A stretch of 64,000 nt of DNA, taken from contig NZ_JAGSYF010000002.1 of the NCBI RefSeq assembly GCF_025685645.1, forward strand, positions 310,001-374,000. Direction: 5' to 3'. Position numbers and translations under genes: made by a program. Below, piece after piece: positions 26,029 through 34,484 of the stretch (its first letter is position 1; the number at the start of each line of letters is the position of its first letter). The notes beneath the pieces are model-generated. The model had not been told where the DNA came from. It made no database searches and saw only the letters and a program-made list of their open reading frames with translations. The stretch is from Edaphobacter bradus (GTDB lineage: Bacteria; Acidobacteriota; Terriglobia; Terriglobales; Acidobacteriaceae).

Positions 26029-26898
26029 ATGGACTACATCAAGCCTTCCGAGGTCGCTGAGACTTTTCTTATCGCTGCTGTGGCTAAATCGAAGCTGCCC
26101 GCCGGCCAGCTTCTACTTCGTGGATTTCTCTCCGGTGCTCTGCTCGGTTTTGCAACTGCTGTCGCCTTCACTTCCACTTCGCAAGGCTTGCCTCCGATCG
26201 TCGGAGCGATCCTATTCCCGGTAGGCTTCGCGATGATCATCGTTCTGGGCCTCGAACTCGTCACCGGCAGCTTTGCCATGCTGCCAGCCGCAACACTAGC
26301 GGGCAAGGTGGGCCCTCTAACCGCAACTACAAACCTTACCTGGGTATTCCTTGGCAATCTGCTCGGCGGATGCTTCTTTGCCTGGCTGTATGCGGCCGTG
26401 CAGACGCAGTTCCATCACGTTCCTGCTGCTGGCCCAGCGGCGTTGGTCGTTGCAGCGGCACAGGCGAAGACGGTCGCCTACCACAAACTCGGAGCAGCAG
26501 GCATAGGGCTGGCGGCAGTAAAGGCCATCCTATGTAACTGGATGGTATGCATGGGCGTGGTGATGGGGATTACGTCGCGCTCAACTCTTGGCAAGATCGC
26601 TGCATGCTGGCTGCCCGTCTTCACCTTCTTCACACTGGGCTACGAACACTCGGTCGTAAACATGTTCGTGATACCCGCTGGCATGCTGATGGGCGCACCG
26701 GTTTCTATCCGCGAATGGTGGATATGGAATCAGATTCCAGTCACCATCGGAAATCTCCTCGGAGGGTTTCTCTTCGTGGGACTGCCGATGCTTTGGCTTC
26801 GTTCTGAACAAGTACAGAGAGTTGCTCCCGCGGGCCAATCGGCGGAGCCCGGCCCTGAAACGTTCATCGATCCGCAACCGAGCGCCGTCGAAGCCTGA
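26029..26898 (+). CDS. Formate/nitrite transporter family channel
   Basis: 289 residues with six hydrophobic segments and FNT signatures: FLSGALLGFATAVAF, FPVGFAMIIVLGLELVTGSFAM (the L-x-x-E-L-x-T-G-S loop) and LCNWMVCMG. It sits divergently from nirA. NirC-type nitrite uptake or export is the likely role, since the cluster reduces nitrate and nitrite and has no formate enzyme. The C-terminal tail of about 30 residues is polar. GAGAGGA precedes the ATG. Confidence 0.9.
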   Translation: MDYIKPSEVAETFLIAAVAKSKLPAGQLLLRGFLSGALLGFATAVAFTSTSQGLPPIVGAILFPVGFAMIIVLGLELVTGSFAMLPAATLAGKVGPLTATTNLTWVFLGNLLGGCFFAWLYAAVQTQFHHVPAAGPAALVVAAAQAKTVAYHKLGAAGIGLAAVKAILCNWMVCMGVVMGITSRSTLGKIAACWLPVFTFFTLGYEHSVVNMFVIPAGMLMGAPVSIREWWIWNQIPVTIGNLLGGFLFVGLPMLWLRSEQVQRVAPAGQSAEPGPETFIDPQPSAVEA

Positions 26899-27002
26899 CC
26901 CAAGACACGCATCGAACTTTTCCTGCTTACAGTGCTGCAGGTTGAGTCTTTCGCAGACCCCAGGGCAACGTATACCTGCCAATAAGCCACGAGGAGAACG
27001 AC

Positions 27003-28496
27003 ATGTTTAAAAAATATCGTGTTGTAGTAACGGCGATCGCACTGCTGATGATGACCACGGCTCCCGCTTTCTGCCAGGCGCAGGCCCCACCAGGCAACAT
27101 GCCCGTCAGCATCTCTGTTTACGACCGGACGCGCGCGGATGCGTGGCAGTGGTTCGCGGCGCCTCCTGAATCGGAGACGTACGGTTACGTCGAATCGCTG
27201 CTGCGCGTCGGCATTGCGCAGCGCGTTCATCGCGTGGACTGGTCGCTCGAGTTGGCGCAGCCATCCGTGCTTGGCCTGCCAAACGATGCTATCTCTCCGG
27301 TATCTGCTCAGGGACAACTCGGGCTCGGTGGAACCTACTATGCGGCTAACAGCAATTCCCACCCCGCTGCGGCCTTCCTGAAGCAGGGATTTGTGCGCTA
27401 CCACTTCAATAATGGCAGCGACAACGACAGTGCAGTGCGCCTAGGGAGGTTTGAGTTTGTCGAGGGGCAGGAGATGCAGCCGAAGAACTCCGCGATCAAC
27501 TGGCTGCAAACCAACCGGATTGCTCATCGACTGGTGGGCAACTTCGGATTCTCCAACGCTCAGCGCAGCTTCGACGGCATCGACGCACACTACAGCTCTC
27601 GCTCCTGGGACGTTACCGCCATGGTTGGCCGAGCCGATCAGGGCGTCGTCAACATGAACGGTAATCCCGAGCTGAACGTTGACATTCAATACCTTGCGTT
27701 CACGCAATCGGCGCTGAAGCAGCACGTCCTGTGGCGTGTCTTCGGCCTCGGCTATCACGACGGACGCACAGGTATCACTAAAACGGACAACCGCGCACTG
27801 GCCGTCAGGGCTACGGACCATCGAAACATTCGGGTTGGCACCTACGGCGGCGATTTTCTCGCGACTGTTCCAGCCGGTCAGGGCCAGTTCGACTTCCTCT
27901 TTTGGGGCGCGATTCAGAACGGAAGCTGGGGAGTTCTCAGCCACAGTGCCAACGCCGTCGCAGTGGAAGGTGGATACCAGCCAACGAAAACAGCACGGTC
28001 CCCGTGGCTGCGTGGTGGATGGTTCCGCGGCAGTGGCGACAGCAACACGACAGACGGCAAGCACAACACCTTCTTTCAGGTGCTGCCGACACCGCGAATC
28101 TATGCACGAATTCCGTTCTACAACCTGATGAACAATACAGACGAGTTTATGCAGGTCAACGAGAAGCCCTTCAGCAAGCTCGCTTTACGGGCCGACCTGC
28201 AATGGCTGCAACTTACCTCGAACAGTGACCTCTGGTATCAGGGGGGCGGAGCTTTCGACAATAAAGTCTTCGGATACACGGGACGCCCAGGCAACCGATC
28301 GTCGTCCTTTGCCTCCGTCGCGGACATTAGCGCCGACTGGCAGGCTACGAAGTCGGTGGGGCTGAACTTTTACTATGCGCACGCCTGGGGCAAAACGGTC
28401 GTCAGAAAGATCTATCCCGTAGATCCCAATGCACAGTATGGTTACGTAGAGCTTGTATACCGCTGGGGGACCAACCAGAGAAAAACCCAGAATTGA
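27003..28496 (+). CDS. Outer-membrane porin, alginate-export-like family
   Basis: 497 residues. Signal peptide about 1-24 (VVVTAIALLMMTTAPAFCQAQ). The rest alternates in beta-strand fashion with many aromatic girdle residues (RLGRFEFVEGQEM, DVTAMVGRADQGV, SKLALRADLQWLQL) and ends YGYVELVYRWG, like AlgE/alginate_exp-type barrels. The early ISVYDRTRADAWQWF block is common in that family. It lies 104 bases after the nitrite channel and before the ANTAR protein, so it may be the outer-membrane route for nitrate or nitrite (inference). AGGAG precedes the start. Confidence 0.75.
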   Translation: MFKKYRVVVTAIALLMMTTAPAFCQAQAPPGNMPVSISVYDRTRADAWQWFAAPPESETYGYVESLLRVGIAQRVHRVDWSLELAQPSVLGLPNDAISPVSAQGQLGLGGTYYAANSNSHPAAAFLKQGFVRYHFNNGSDNDSAVRLGRFEFVEGQEMQPKNSAINWLQTNRIAHRLVGNFGFSNAQRSFDGIDAHYSSRSWDVTAMVGRADQGVVNMNGNPELNVDIQYLAFTQSALKQHVLWRVFGLGYHDGRTGITKTDNRALAVRATDHRNIRVGTYGGDFLATVPAGQGQFDFLFWGAIQNGSWGVLSHSANAVAVEGGYQPTKTARSPWLRGGWFRGSGDSNTTDGKHNTFFQVLPTPRIYARIPFYNLMNNTDEFMQVNEKPFSKLALRADLQWLQLTSNSDLWYQGGGAFDNKVFGYTGRPGNRSSSFASVADISADWQATKSVGLNFYYAHAWGKTVVRKIYPVDPNAQYGYVELVYRWGTNQRKTQN

Positions 28497-28550
28497 AGCC
28501 ACATTTACGATTTTCCTCGAAAATTGCACATTTTGAGATAACAATAGAGA

Positions 28551-30260
28551 ATGGCGAGTGGTAACTTCCAAGGATTGCGGATTCTGGCGCTGGAGAGTCG
28601 GCGCGCCACGGAGATCGCAAAGTTGATTCGAACGTATGGCGGTGATCCTACGGTCACGCCCGCCATGCGTGAGATTCCTTTGGACTCCAATTACGAGGCT
28701 CTGGACTTCGCCGGCCGCCTCTTTCATGGCGACTACGACCTGGTCATCTTTCTCACTGGAGTTGGGGTTCGCCGCCTCACCGATGTCATCGACTCACGCT
28801 ACGATCGCGAGCGCTTCGTTGAAGCGCTGCGGCGCGTCAAGATAGCAAGCCGCGGCCCGAAGGTAAGCAGTGCGCTCAAGGAGTTGGGTGTACCAATAGC
28901 AGTAACAGTGCCAGAGCCTTGTACGTGGCGCGAGATGATTGGAGCGCTCGACGCCGCATTTGGGCCATCGCTCGAAGGTCTACGTGCAGCTGTTCAGGAG
29001 TACGGAGCTCCCAACCATGAGCTGCTCAACGCCCTCTCCGATCATGGCGTTCAGTGCACTCGTGTTCCGGTCTATCAATGGGCGCTTCCGGATGATCTTG
29101 AGCCGCTGAAGGACGCAATCCGTTCTATTGCTGCAGGTGAGACGGATGTCATCATCTTTCTCACTGCTGTTCAGGTCATCCACCTCTTCCAGGTAGCCGA
29201 GGAGATCGGCGCCACCGACGCGCTGCGTGAGGGAATCGAGCGGACGGTTGTACTTTCCATCGGACCAAGCACGACAGAGGAGCTCGCTCGTCACGGCGTT
29301 CGCCCCGACTTTGAACCATCACGCCCAAAGATGGGCTTCCTGATGAACGAAGCTTCTGCGCGCGCAGTTGACTTGCTCGAAGAGAAGCGCGGGCCGGTGG
29401 TGAGAACGACCATCACCTCAAGACTTCACGCGGCTGTACAAGGCGCGTCGTCTATCGCAAAGAGCATTCCTTCCACAGCGCCTGTACCAGTGGCCGTCCC
29501 CACCTCACTATCGCAATCAAAACAGGAGAGTGAACTCAGCCGTCCGCAGGGCGCGCGTCAATCTAACGCGATTGAACTCATGCACGCCATCGGCCGGAGG
29601 ATGGCCGCATCCGATCCGCTCCACCTGGTACTGAACCAGATCGTCAGCTTTATTGAGACCCTGCTGCGTTGCGACTCTTGCTTTATCTATGTTCTCGAAG
29701 AGAATGAGCTCGTGCTGCGCGCGTCGAAGAATCCACACCCCGACATCATCGACCACCTCGGTATTCGGATTGGCCAGGGCATCACGGGCTGGGTGGCAAA
29801 ACATCAGGAGCCGGTCTCCATCGACTCCGGAGCTTTGCGCGATCCGCGCTTCCAGTTCTTCAAGGATCTCCCTGAGGACCGGTTTGAAGCATTCCTTTCG
29901 GTGCCCATTCTGGCGCGTGGACGGCTGGTTGGCGTCATTAATGTGCAACACCGCAATCCGCACCACTATACGCAGTGGGAAGTTCAGACTATTTCAATGG
30001 TTGGGTTTCTGGTGGGCGCCGAGATCGAAATGGCCCGTCTCGAAGGAGAGAAGAATGTTCTCTCCGGCCAGCTCGAGTCGCGCAAGCTCGTGGAGCGCGC
30101 CAAGGGTATGCTGCAACGGGAGCTCGGCATCGATGAAGAGCAGGCCTATCGCATGATGCAGAAGGAGAGCCGGCAGCGCAGAAAGAATATGCGCGAGATT
30201 GCCGAAGCTGTCATCCTCAGCGAAGAGCTTCGCAGAACCAGCGACACAAGCCAGGCATAG
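28551..30260 (+). CDS. HemD-like domain fused to GAF and ANTAR domains: putative nitrate-assimilation antiterminator
   Basis: 569 residues in three parts. Residues about 8-265 are uroporphyrinogen-III-synthase-like (LRILALESRRATEIAKLI, SRGPKVSSALKELGV, IGPSTTEELARHGVRPDFEP). About 340-485 is a GAF domain (LLRCDSCFIYVLEENELVLRAS, GQGITGWVAKHQEPVSI, FLSVPILARGRLVGVINVQH). About 495-550 is an ANTAR RNA-binding domain (LESRKLVERAKGMLQRELGI, then EEQAYRMMQKESRQRRKNMREIAEAVI). ANTAR proteins such as NasR free RNA polymerase from leader terminators. A HemD-like domain is also used as a sensor in the nitrogen regulator NnaR. Its place among nitrate genes suggests it controls them by binding the shared leader hairpins. 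Whether the HemD part keeps synthase activity is open. Confidence 0.9.
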   Translation: MASGNFQGLRILALESRRATEIAKLIRTYGGDPTVTPAMREIPLDSNYEALDFAGRLFHGDYDLVIFLTGVGVRRLTDVIDSRYDRERFVEALRRVKIASRGPKVSSALKELGVPIAVTVPEPCTWREMIGALDAAFGPSLEGLRAAVQEYGAPNHELLNALSDHGVQCTRVPVYQWALPDDLEPLKDAIRSIAAGETDVIIFLTAVQVIHLFQVAEEIGATDALREGIERTVVLSIGPSTTEELARHGVRPDFEPSRPKMGFLMNEASARAVDLLEEKRGPVVRTTITSRLHAAVQGASSIAKSIPSTAPVPVAVPTSLSQSKQESELSRPQGARQSNAIELMHAIGRRMAASDPLHLVLNQIVSFIETLLRCDSCFIYVLEENELVLRASKNPHPDIIDHLGIRIGQGITGWVAKHQEPVSIDSGALRDPRFQFFKDLPEDRFEAFLSVPILARGRLVGVINVQHRNPHHYTQWEVQTISMVGFLVGAEIEMARLEGEKNVLSGQLESRKLVERAKGMLQRELGIDEEQAYRMMQKESRQRRKNMREIAEAVILSEELRRTSDTSQA

Positions 30261-30271
30261 TCTCTGACGAC

Positions 30272-32464
30272 TTACGGTGGCGCGATCGGCATCTTCTCCA
30301 CCCGCACGGCGCATTGTTTGTAGTTCGGCTCGCGCGATATGGGGTCAAATATATCCTGCGTGACTTCGTTGATGTTCCACTCAGCAAAGTGGAACGGAAC
30401 AAATACCTGCCCGGGCGCAATCACTTCGGTCACGCGCAACTCCACACCGCGCACCCTGCCTCTTGACGAGACGACATCGACGAGATCGTGGGGCCGCAGC
30501 GACAACCCTTTCGCGTCTACTGGATTCATCTCCAGCCAGGCGCGGGGTGAGAGTTGCTCAAGGATCGGAATGGCTCCCGTCTTGGTCCTTGTATGCCAGT
30601 GCTCGACGGTCCTTCCGGTATTCAGCACGAGAGGAAACTTCTCCGAAGGCTGTTCGGGAAACGGCGTCCAGTCTACGCAATAGAGTTGTGCTCTCCCATC
30701 GGCTGTCTGGAAGCTCCCATTCGTGTAAAGCCGCCGAACCGCGCTGGCCGGGGAGTCTGAGTCTTTCGGGAACGGCCATTGAATGCCGCCGAGCTCTTCG
30801 AGCGCCTCATAGGTGATGCCGGAGTAGTCACAGAGCCTGCCCTCTGAGATCCGCTTCCACTCCTCAAAGGCATCCGCCGGCCTCTCCCATCCGGGGAAGA
30901 GCTCGTCGTAGCAGCCAAGCTCTCGCGCAAGCCGGAGAAATATCTCGAAGTCGCTGAGAGCTTCGCCCGGAGGCTGAACAGCGGCGTTGACCTTGCTCAC
31001 ACGCCGCTCGGAGTTCGTGTATGTGCCTTCCTTCTCGCCCCAGATCGCCGCAGGCAATACAAGATGCGCGATTTCCGTCGTCGGCGTGGGATGAAAACCA
31101 TCCTGCACTACCAAGAATTCGAGGCCGCCAAGCGCCTGCTTCAATACGTCAATATTGGGAAACGAGACGAGCGGATTCGTCGCGATAATCCACAGTGCGC
31201 GAATCTCCCTTCTGAACACGGCGCTGATGATGTCCGGGTAAGCAAGCCCTCGTTGCATAGGAATGCGCTCTGCAGGAACACCCCAGATTCTGGCAACCTC
31301 CTCGCGGTCTTCCGCGCTCTCAAACTTGCGATAGCCCGGCAGACCTGATGTGAACCCGGTCTCGCGCGTGCCCATCGCATTGCATTGGCCGGTGATCGAG
31401 AACGGCGATCCGCCGGCACGTCCGACATTCCCCGTGAGCAGCGCAAGGTTATTGATGGCATTCACAGTCTCGGTGCCCTTCGAGCTGTGATTGACACCCA
31501 TCGTCCATCCGATGAAGCCGGCCTTTGCCGTCCCGTAAAGGTGCGCAACCTTGTGGAGCAGTTCTGTGCTGAGCCCAGTGAGGCTGCTGACATACTCCGG
31601 CTCATACTTCTCGAGAAACGCGGAGAGTTCGTCAAAGCCGTTCGTGTGTCGCTGAATATACTCGCGATCGATCAGTCCATCTCGTATGAGGATGTGAGCG
31701 ATGCCATTCAGTAATGCAAGATCAGAGCGAGGCCGCACCGGCAGATAGATGTCCGCCATCATGGCGGTTTTCGTCACGCGCGGGTCGACGACGATAAGAG
31801 TCTTCGGGCGGTTCGCCTCGAGGTGCTGGCATAGAATTGGATGGTTTTCGGCGATGTTGGCACCGATCAGCAGCACCACGTCCGCCTTCGTCATGTCCTC
31901 GTACGTTCCAGGAGGGCCGTCGCTGCCAAACGAGCGCTTGTAACCGGCGACCGCAGTCGACATGCAGAGTGTCGTGTTGCCGTCGTAGTTTGAGGTTGTG
32001 AGGCCAAGCTGAACCAGCTTCCCGAGCGTATAGAACTCCTCCGTCACCAACTGCCCGGTGCTGATCACGCCCACGGCCTGAGGGCCGTACTGCTCGGCCA
32101 CGCGTTGAAACTCGCGCGCCATCGTGCCGATCGCCTCACCCCATGAGACGCGGGCAAGGCCATCCTTGCCGCGAAGCAGCGGGTACTGGGCGCGCTTCTC
32201 CGCTTCAAGCACGTAGTGCTCGGCTAGCCCCTTGGGGCACAGCTTGCCTCGATTGACAGGGTGATTCGGGTCTCCACGGGATGTCACCACTCTGCCGTCG
32301 CGAACTCCAAGCAGCATCCCGCAACCAACAGAGCAATACCCGCACGTCGTCTTGACCCAGCTGTCTGCGACCTTTCGTGCCGAGATGTGTCCCACGGCCG
32401 CGTCTTTGCTGAAGGCATACTTCTCGCGCGCGATATCCAACCCGAGCAAGCGGCGCAGCTTCAT
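30272..32464 (-). CDS. nasA: Assimilatory-type molybdopterin nitrate reductase (NasA/NarB-like)
   Basis: 730 residues with no Tat signal, so cytoplasmic. The N-terminal [4Fe-4S] motif is C-x2-C-x3-C (TTCGYCSVGCGM) plus GKLCPKG. The molybdenum-ligand region is DGNTTLCMSTAVAGY near residue 165, followed by SFGSDGPPGTYEDM. The nucleotide-binding motif IGWTMGVNHSSKGTETVNAI and a C-terminal PNYKQCAVRVE close the NarB/NasA pattern. It lacks the NasA-type C-terminal extra iron-sulfur domain. It is expressed after the DmsB-DmsC fusion (ATGA overlap), which should supply its electrons. Its 3' end nearly meets the ANTAR gene, 11 bases apart. Confidence 0.85.
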   Translation of the reverse strand: MKLRRLLGLDIAREKYAFSKDAAVGHISARKVADSWVKTTCGYCSVGCGMLLGVRDGRVVTSRGDPNHPVNRGKLCPKGLAEHYVLEAEKRAQYPLLRGKDGLARVSWGEAIGTMAREFQRVAEQYGPQAVGVISTGQLVTEEFYTLGKLVQLGLTTSNYDGNTTLCMSTAVAGYKRSFGSDGPPGTYEDMTKADVVLLIGANIAENHPILCQHLEANRPKTLIVVDPRVTKTAMMADIYLPVRPRSDLALLNGIAHILIRDGLIDREYIQRHTNGFDELSAFLEKYEPEYVSSLTGLSTELLHKVAHLYGTAKAGFIGWTMGVNHSSKGTETVNAINNLALLTGNVGRAGGSPFSITGQCNAMGTRETGFTSGLPGYRKFESAEDREEVARIWGVPAERIPMQRGLAYPDIISAVFRREIRALWIIATNPLVSFPNIDVLKQALGGLEFLVVQDGFHPTPTTEIAHLVLPAAIWGEKEGTYTNSERRVSKVNAAVQPPGEALSDFEIFLRLARELGCYDELFPGWERPADAFEEWKRISEGRLCDYSGITYEALEELGGIQWPFPKDSDSPASAVRRLYTNGSFQTADGRAQLYCVDWTPFPEQPSEKFPLVLNTGRTVEHWHTRTKTGAIPILEQLSPRAWLEMNPVDAKGLSLRPHDLVDVVSSRGRVRGVELRVTEVIAPGQVFVPFHFAEWNINEVTQDIFDPISREPNYKQCAVRVEKMPIAPP

Positions 32465-34011
32465 GCAGCAGGCCTCTCTTTCAGATAGGGCGCAGCCATG
32501 TTCTTCGGAACCACGCTGACAAAGAAGAGATAACGCCCCAGCATCTCAAGCCCGATCGAAATTGCGAGACAGGACCCAAGTTGCCAGCGATTTCCGCCCG
32601 GCAACGTCAATGCCGTAGCAAGACCTGCCAAGCCGAACAGTCGTGTTGCAAACCACGGCATGAGACGGTAGCGCAGAAGCCCTCCGGAGGCACGCAACTC
32701 AAACACATGAGAGCGCCAGAACCACGCCGACTTTACAAGTTGCTGGAGGACAAGCCCTGCCGCGCAACCTGCGGCCACATGACCCAACGCCAGCTTTGTA
32801 ACAGGCGCGAAGAGGGAGGCGACCAACGGTCCGGTAAGACCTGCGCTGAGATAAAACTCAAACAATGTGTGCGCGCTGTTCCAGGCCGGCCGCGCTGCAA
32901 CCACGTAGAGCCGGGCGCTACAGTAGACGGCAACCAGCCCAAGCGCAGCAGCGATGACACCCGCTGTCAGATTACCTCTGGCCCCTGTCCATAGCAGTAG
33001 GGCGTAGACGACGGCGGCCGCGGCAAACAGCGAGAAGAACAGCACCTCACGGCTAAGCCACGAGCGGCGCCACATGCTAAGCGCGCGAAACGCATAGATA
33101 GGCCTGCCGAGATGCATCGTCGACACCCCCAGCGCGAACAGTGCGATCATCACAACCGCAATCGCGGGAGTCCGCTCTATGGTTACGCGCGCGATCGCCT
33201 GTGAGGCGCACATCGACACGATGGCTCCCACGGACATCTGCGTAAACACGGTCATCAGAATGAGAGTCCAGTGCGGATGCTCCGGCTCCACGCGCGCGGT
33301 GTCCACTCGACCCATGTCCCGAGGCAGGCTCGCATCGACCGTGACTCGGGTGGTGGAGATGCTGTCGTCTGCAGAGGGCAACCCTGGCGCATTCGCCTGC
33401 CCGGCATAGTCCTGGCGCCAAGCAGCAATATCGACGATCTCAATCCGAATCGCCTCCTCTGGGCAGGCAGCCACACACGCTGGTTCACGTCCATCGGTAA
33501 GACGTCCGTAGCACATATCGCACTTGCCAACGACGCCACGCTCCGGATTGAATTGCGGCACACCATACGAACAGTTCCACGTGCAGTACTGGCACCCGAT
33601 GCAGCGCTCTGCGCTATGCAACACGATCCCTGTCAGCGGGTCCTTCGTGTAGGCATTTACCGGACATCCGGTCATGCACGTTGGCTCAAGGCAATGATTG
33701 CAACCCATCGACAGGTAGTGCCGCATCGTATCAGGGTAGACGCCGCCCTCAATCTCTCCTACGCGACGCCACTGGATCTCAGCCGGATTGCCATTCTGTT
33801 CATTGCAGGCAACTACGCAGCACTTGCACCCGATACATTGCGTCATGTCCAGGTGAAACCGGTACTGTTCTCCCGACAGAGGCAGACGGCTTGGCACAAG
33901 CGGAACGGAACACGCTGCGCCCTGCGCGTCCTCGAGGGACGACGTCAGCAGAAACTGCTCACCATCTTCCGTTGCTCGATCCAGCAGAGGCAGATCCATA
34001 ACTCTCTCCAT
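32461..34011 (-). CDS. DmsB-DmsC fusion: 4Fe-4S ferredoxin subunit joined to a quinol-oxidising membrane anchor
   Basis: 516 residues. Residues about 50-200 hold four cysteine clusters of a DmsB-type ferredoxin: CIGCKCCVVACNEQNGNP, CNHCLEPTCMTGCPV, CIGCQYCTWNCSYG and CDMC with CVAACPEEAI. Residues about 255-505 form eight or so membrane segments of DmsC type, with STMHLGRPIYAFRALSMWRRSWLSRE near 305. DmsA-DmsB-DmsC complexes normally pass electrons from quinol to a Mo enzyme. Here the partner is a NasA-like nitrate reductase encoded with a 4-base overlap. This would make assimilation quinol-linked. A 6-bp hairpin (34012-34026) directly precedes the start codon. Confidence 0.85.
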   Translation of the reverse strand: MERVMDLPLLDRATEDGEQFLLTSSLEDAQGAACSVPLVPSRLPLSGEQYRFHLDMTQCIGCKCCVVACNEQNGNPAEIQWRRVGEIEGGVYPDTMRHYLSMGCNHCLEPTCMTGCPVNAYTKDPLTGIVLHSAERCIGCQYCTWNCSYGVPQFNPERGVVGKCDMCYGRLTDGREPACVAACPEEAIRIEIVDIAAWRQDYAGQANAPGLPSADDSISTTRVTVDASLPRDMGRVDTARVEPEHPHWTLILMTVFTQMSVGAIVSMCASQAIARVTIERTPAIAVVMIALFALGVSTMHLGRPIYAFRALSMWRRSWLSREVLFFSLFAAAAVVYALLLWTGARGNLTAGVIAAALGLVAVYCSARLYVVAARPAWNSAHTLFEFYLSAGLTGPLVASLFAPVTKLALGHVAAGCAAGLVLQQLVKSAWFWRSHVFELRASGGLLRYRLMPWFATRLFGLAGLATALTLPGGNRWQLGSCLAISIGLEMLGRYLFFVSVVPKNMAAPYLKERPAA

Positions 34012-34130
34012 GCCTGATGATCAGGCGAACGATTTGAAAGCGTAAAAAGCCTTTGGGCCGACAGAGTCATCGACCACACCAGAAGCAACCCGCTTCTGGA
34101 ACAAAGCTCGCCGTGGAGAGAATGCAGCCA

Positions 34131-34147
34131 GGCACTGACAAGGTGCC
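34131..34147 (-). promoter_or_regulatory. Shared nitrate-cluster hairpin, nasA-operon leader
   Basis: Sense strand GGCAC-CTTGTCA-GTGCC, 120 nt before the dmsBC start codon. With its flanks it matches the narK element in 18 of 19 positions and has the same orientation relative to its own gene. Confidence 0.6.
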
Positions 34148-34255
34148 GGCAAGAGGAAAGTAAGGCGATGATACCGAAGCCTCGCCGCGCGAGCAAGAGG
34201 ACTCTTGTCACAAAAGCCGCCTTAGGATACTCTCGCTTCAGAAACGCTCTGTTTC

Positions 34256-34274
34256 CGGCACCCTGTCAGTGCCG
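34256..34274 (+). promoter_or_regulatory. Shared nitrate-cluster hairpin, narK leader
   Basis: CGGCAC-CCTGTCA-GTGCCG, a perfect 6-bp stem with a 7-nt loop, 211 nt before the narK start codon. The core CACCNTGNCAGTG recurs in the nasA-operon and nitrite-channel leaders. Confidence 0.6.
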
Positions 34275-34484
34275 ATCGTCTCGCTACGCTCCGCCCGAGA
34301 CAATCCATCTGAGAACCTCGCGCCCCGAACGCGCAAACGCCGATGTCTACCGACGTGTCCTTGCATCCATTTGTGGGGATGTTGCCGGCCGATATCTTCG
34401 TGCTCTCTGCCCTGTGCAGACCAGGCATTGCGCCATCGCGAATCGTCGAATACCCAGAGGCTTCATCCGCCGGAGATCAAAACC

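Larger units (their letters stand above)
34012..34484. promoter_or_regulatory. Divergent control region between the nasA operon and narK
   Basis: 473 bases without a gene. It contains the two shared hairpins (34131-34147, 34256-34274), each followed in its own transcript by a second hairpin: CCAGAAGC/GCTTCTGG at 34079-34099 (leftward) and GTCTCG/CGAGAC at 34278-34301 (rightward). GCCTGA/TCAGGC at 34012-34026 abuts the dmsBC start codon. No clear sigma-70 or sigma-54 promoter could be fixed. Confidence 0.5.
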
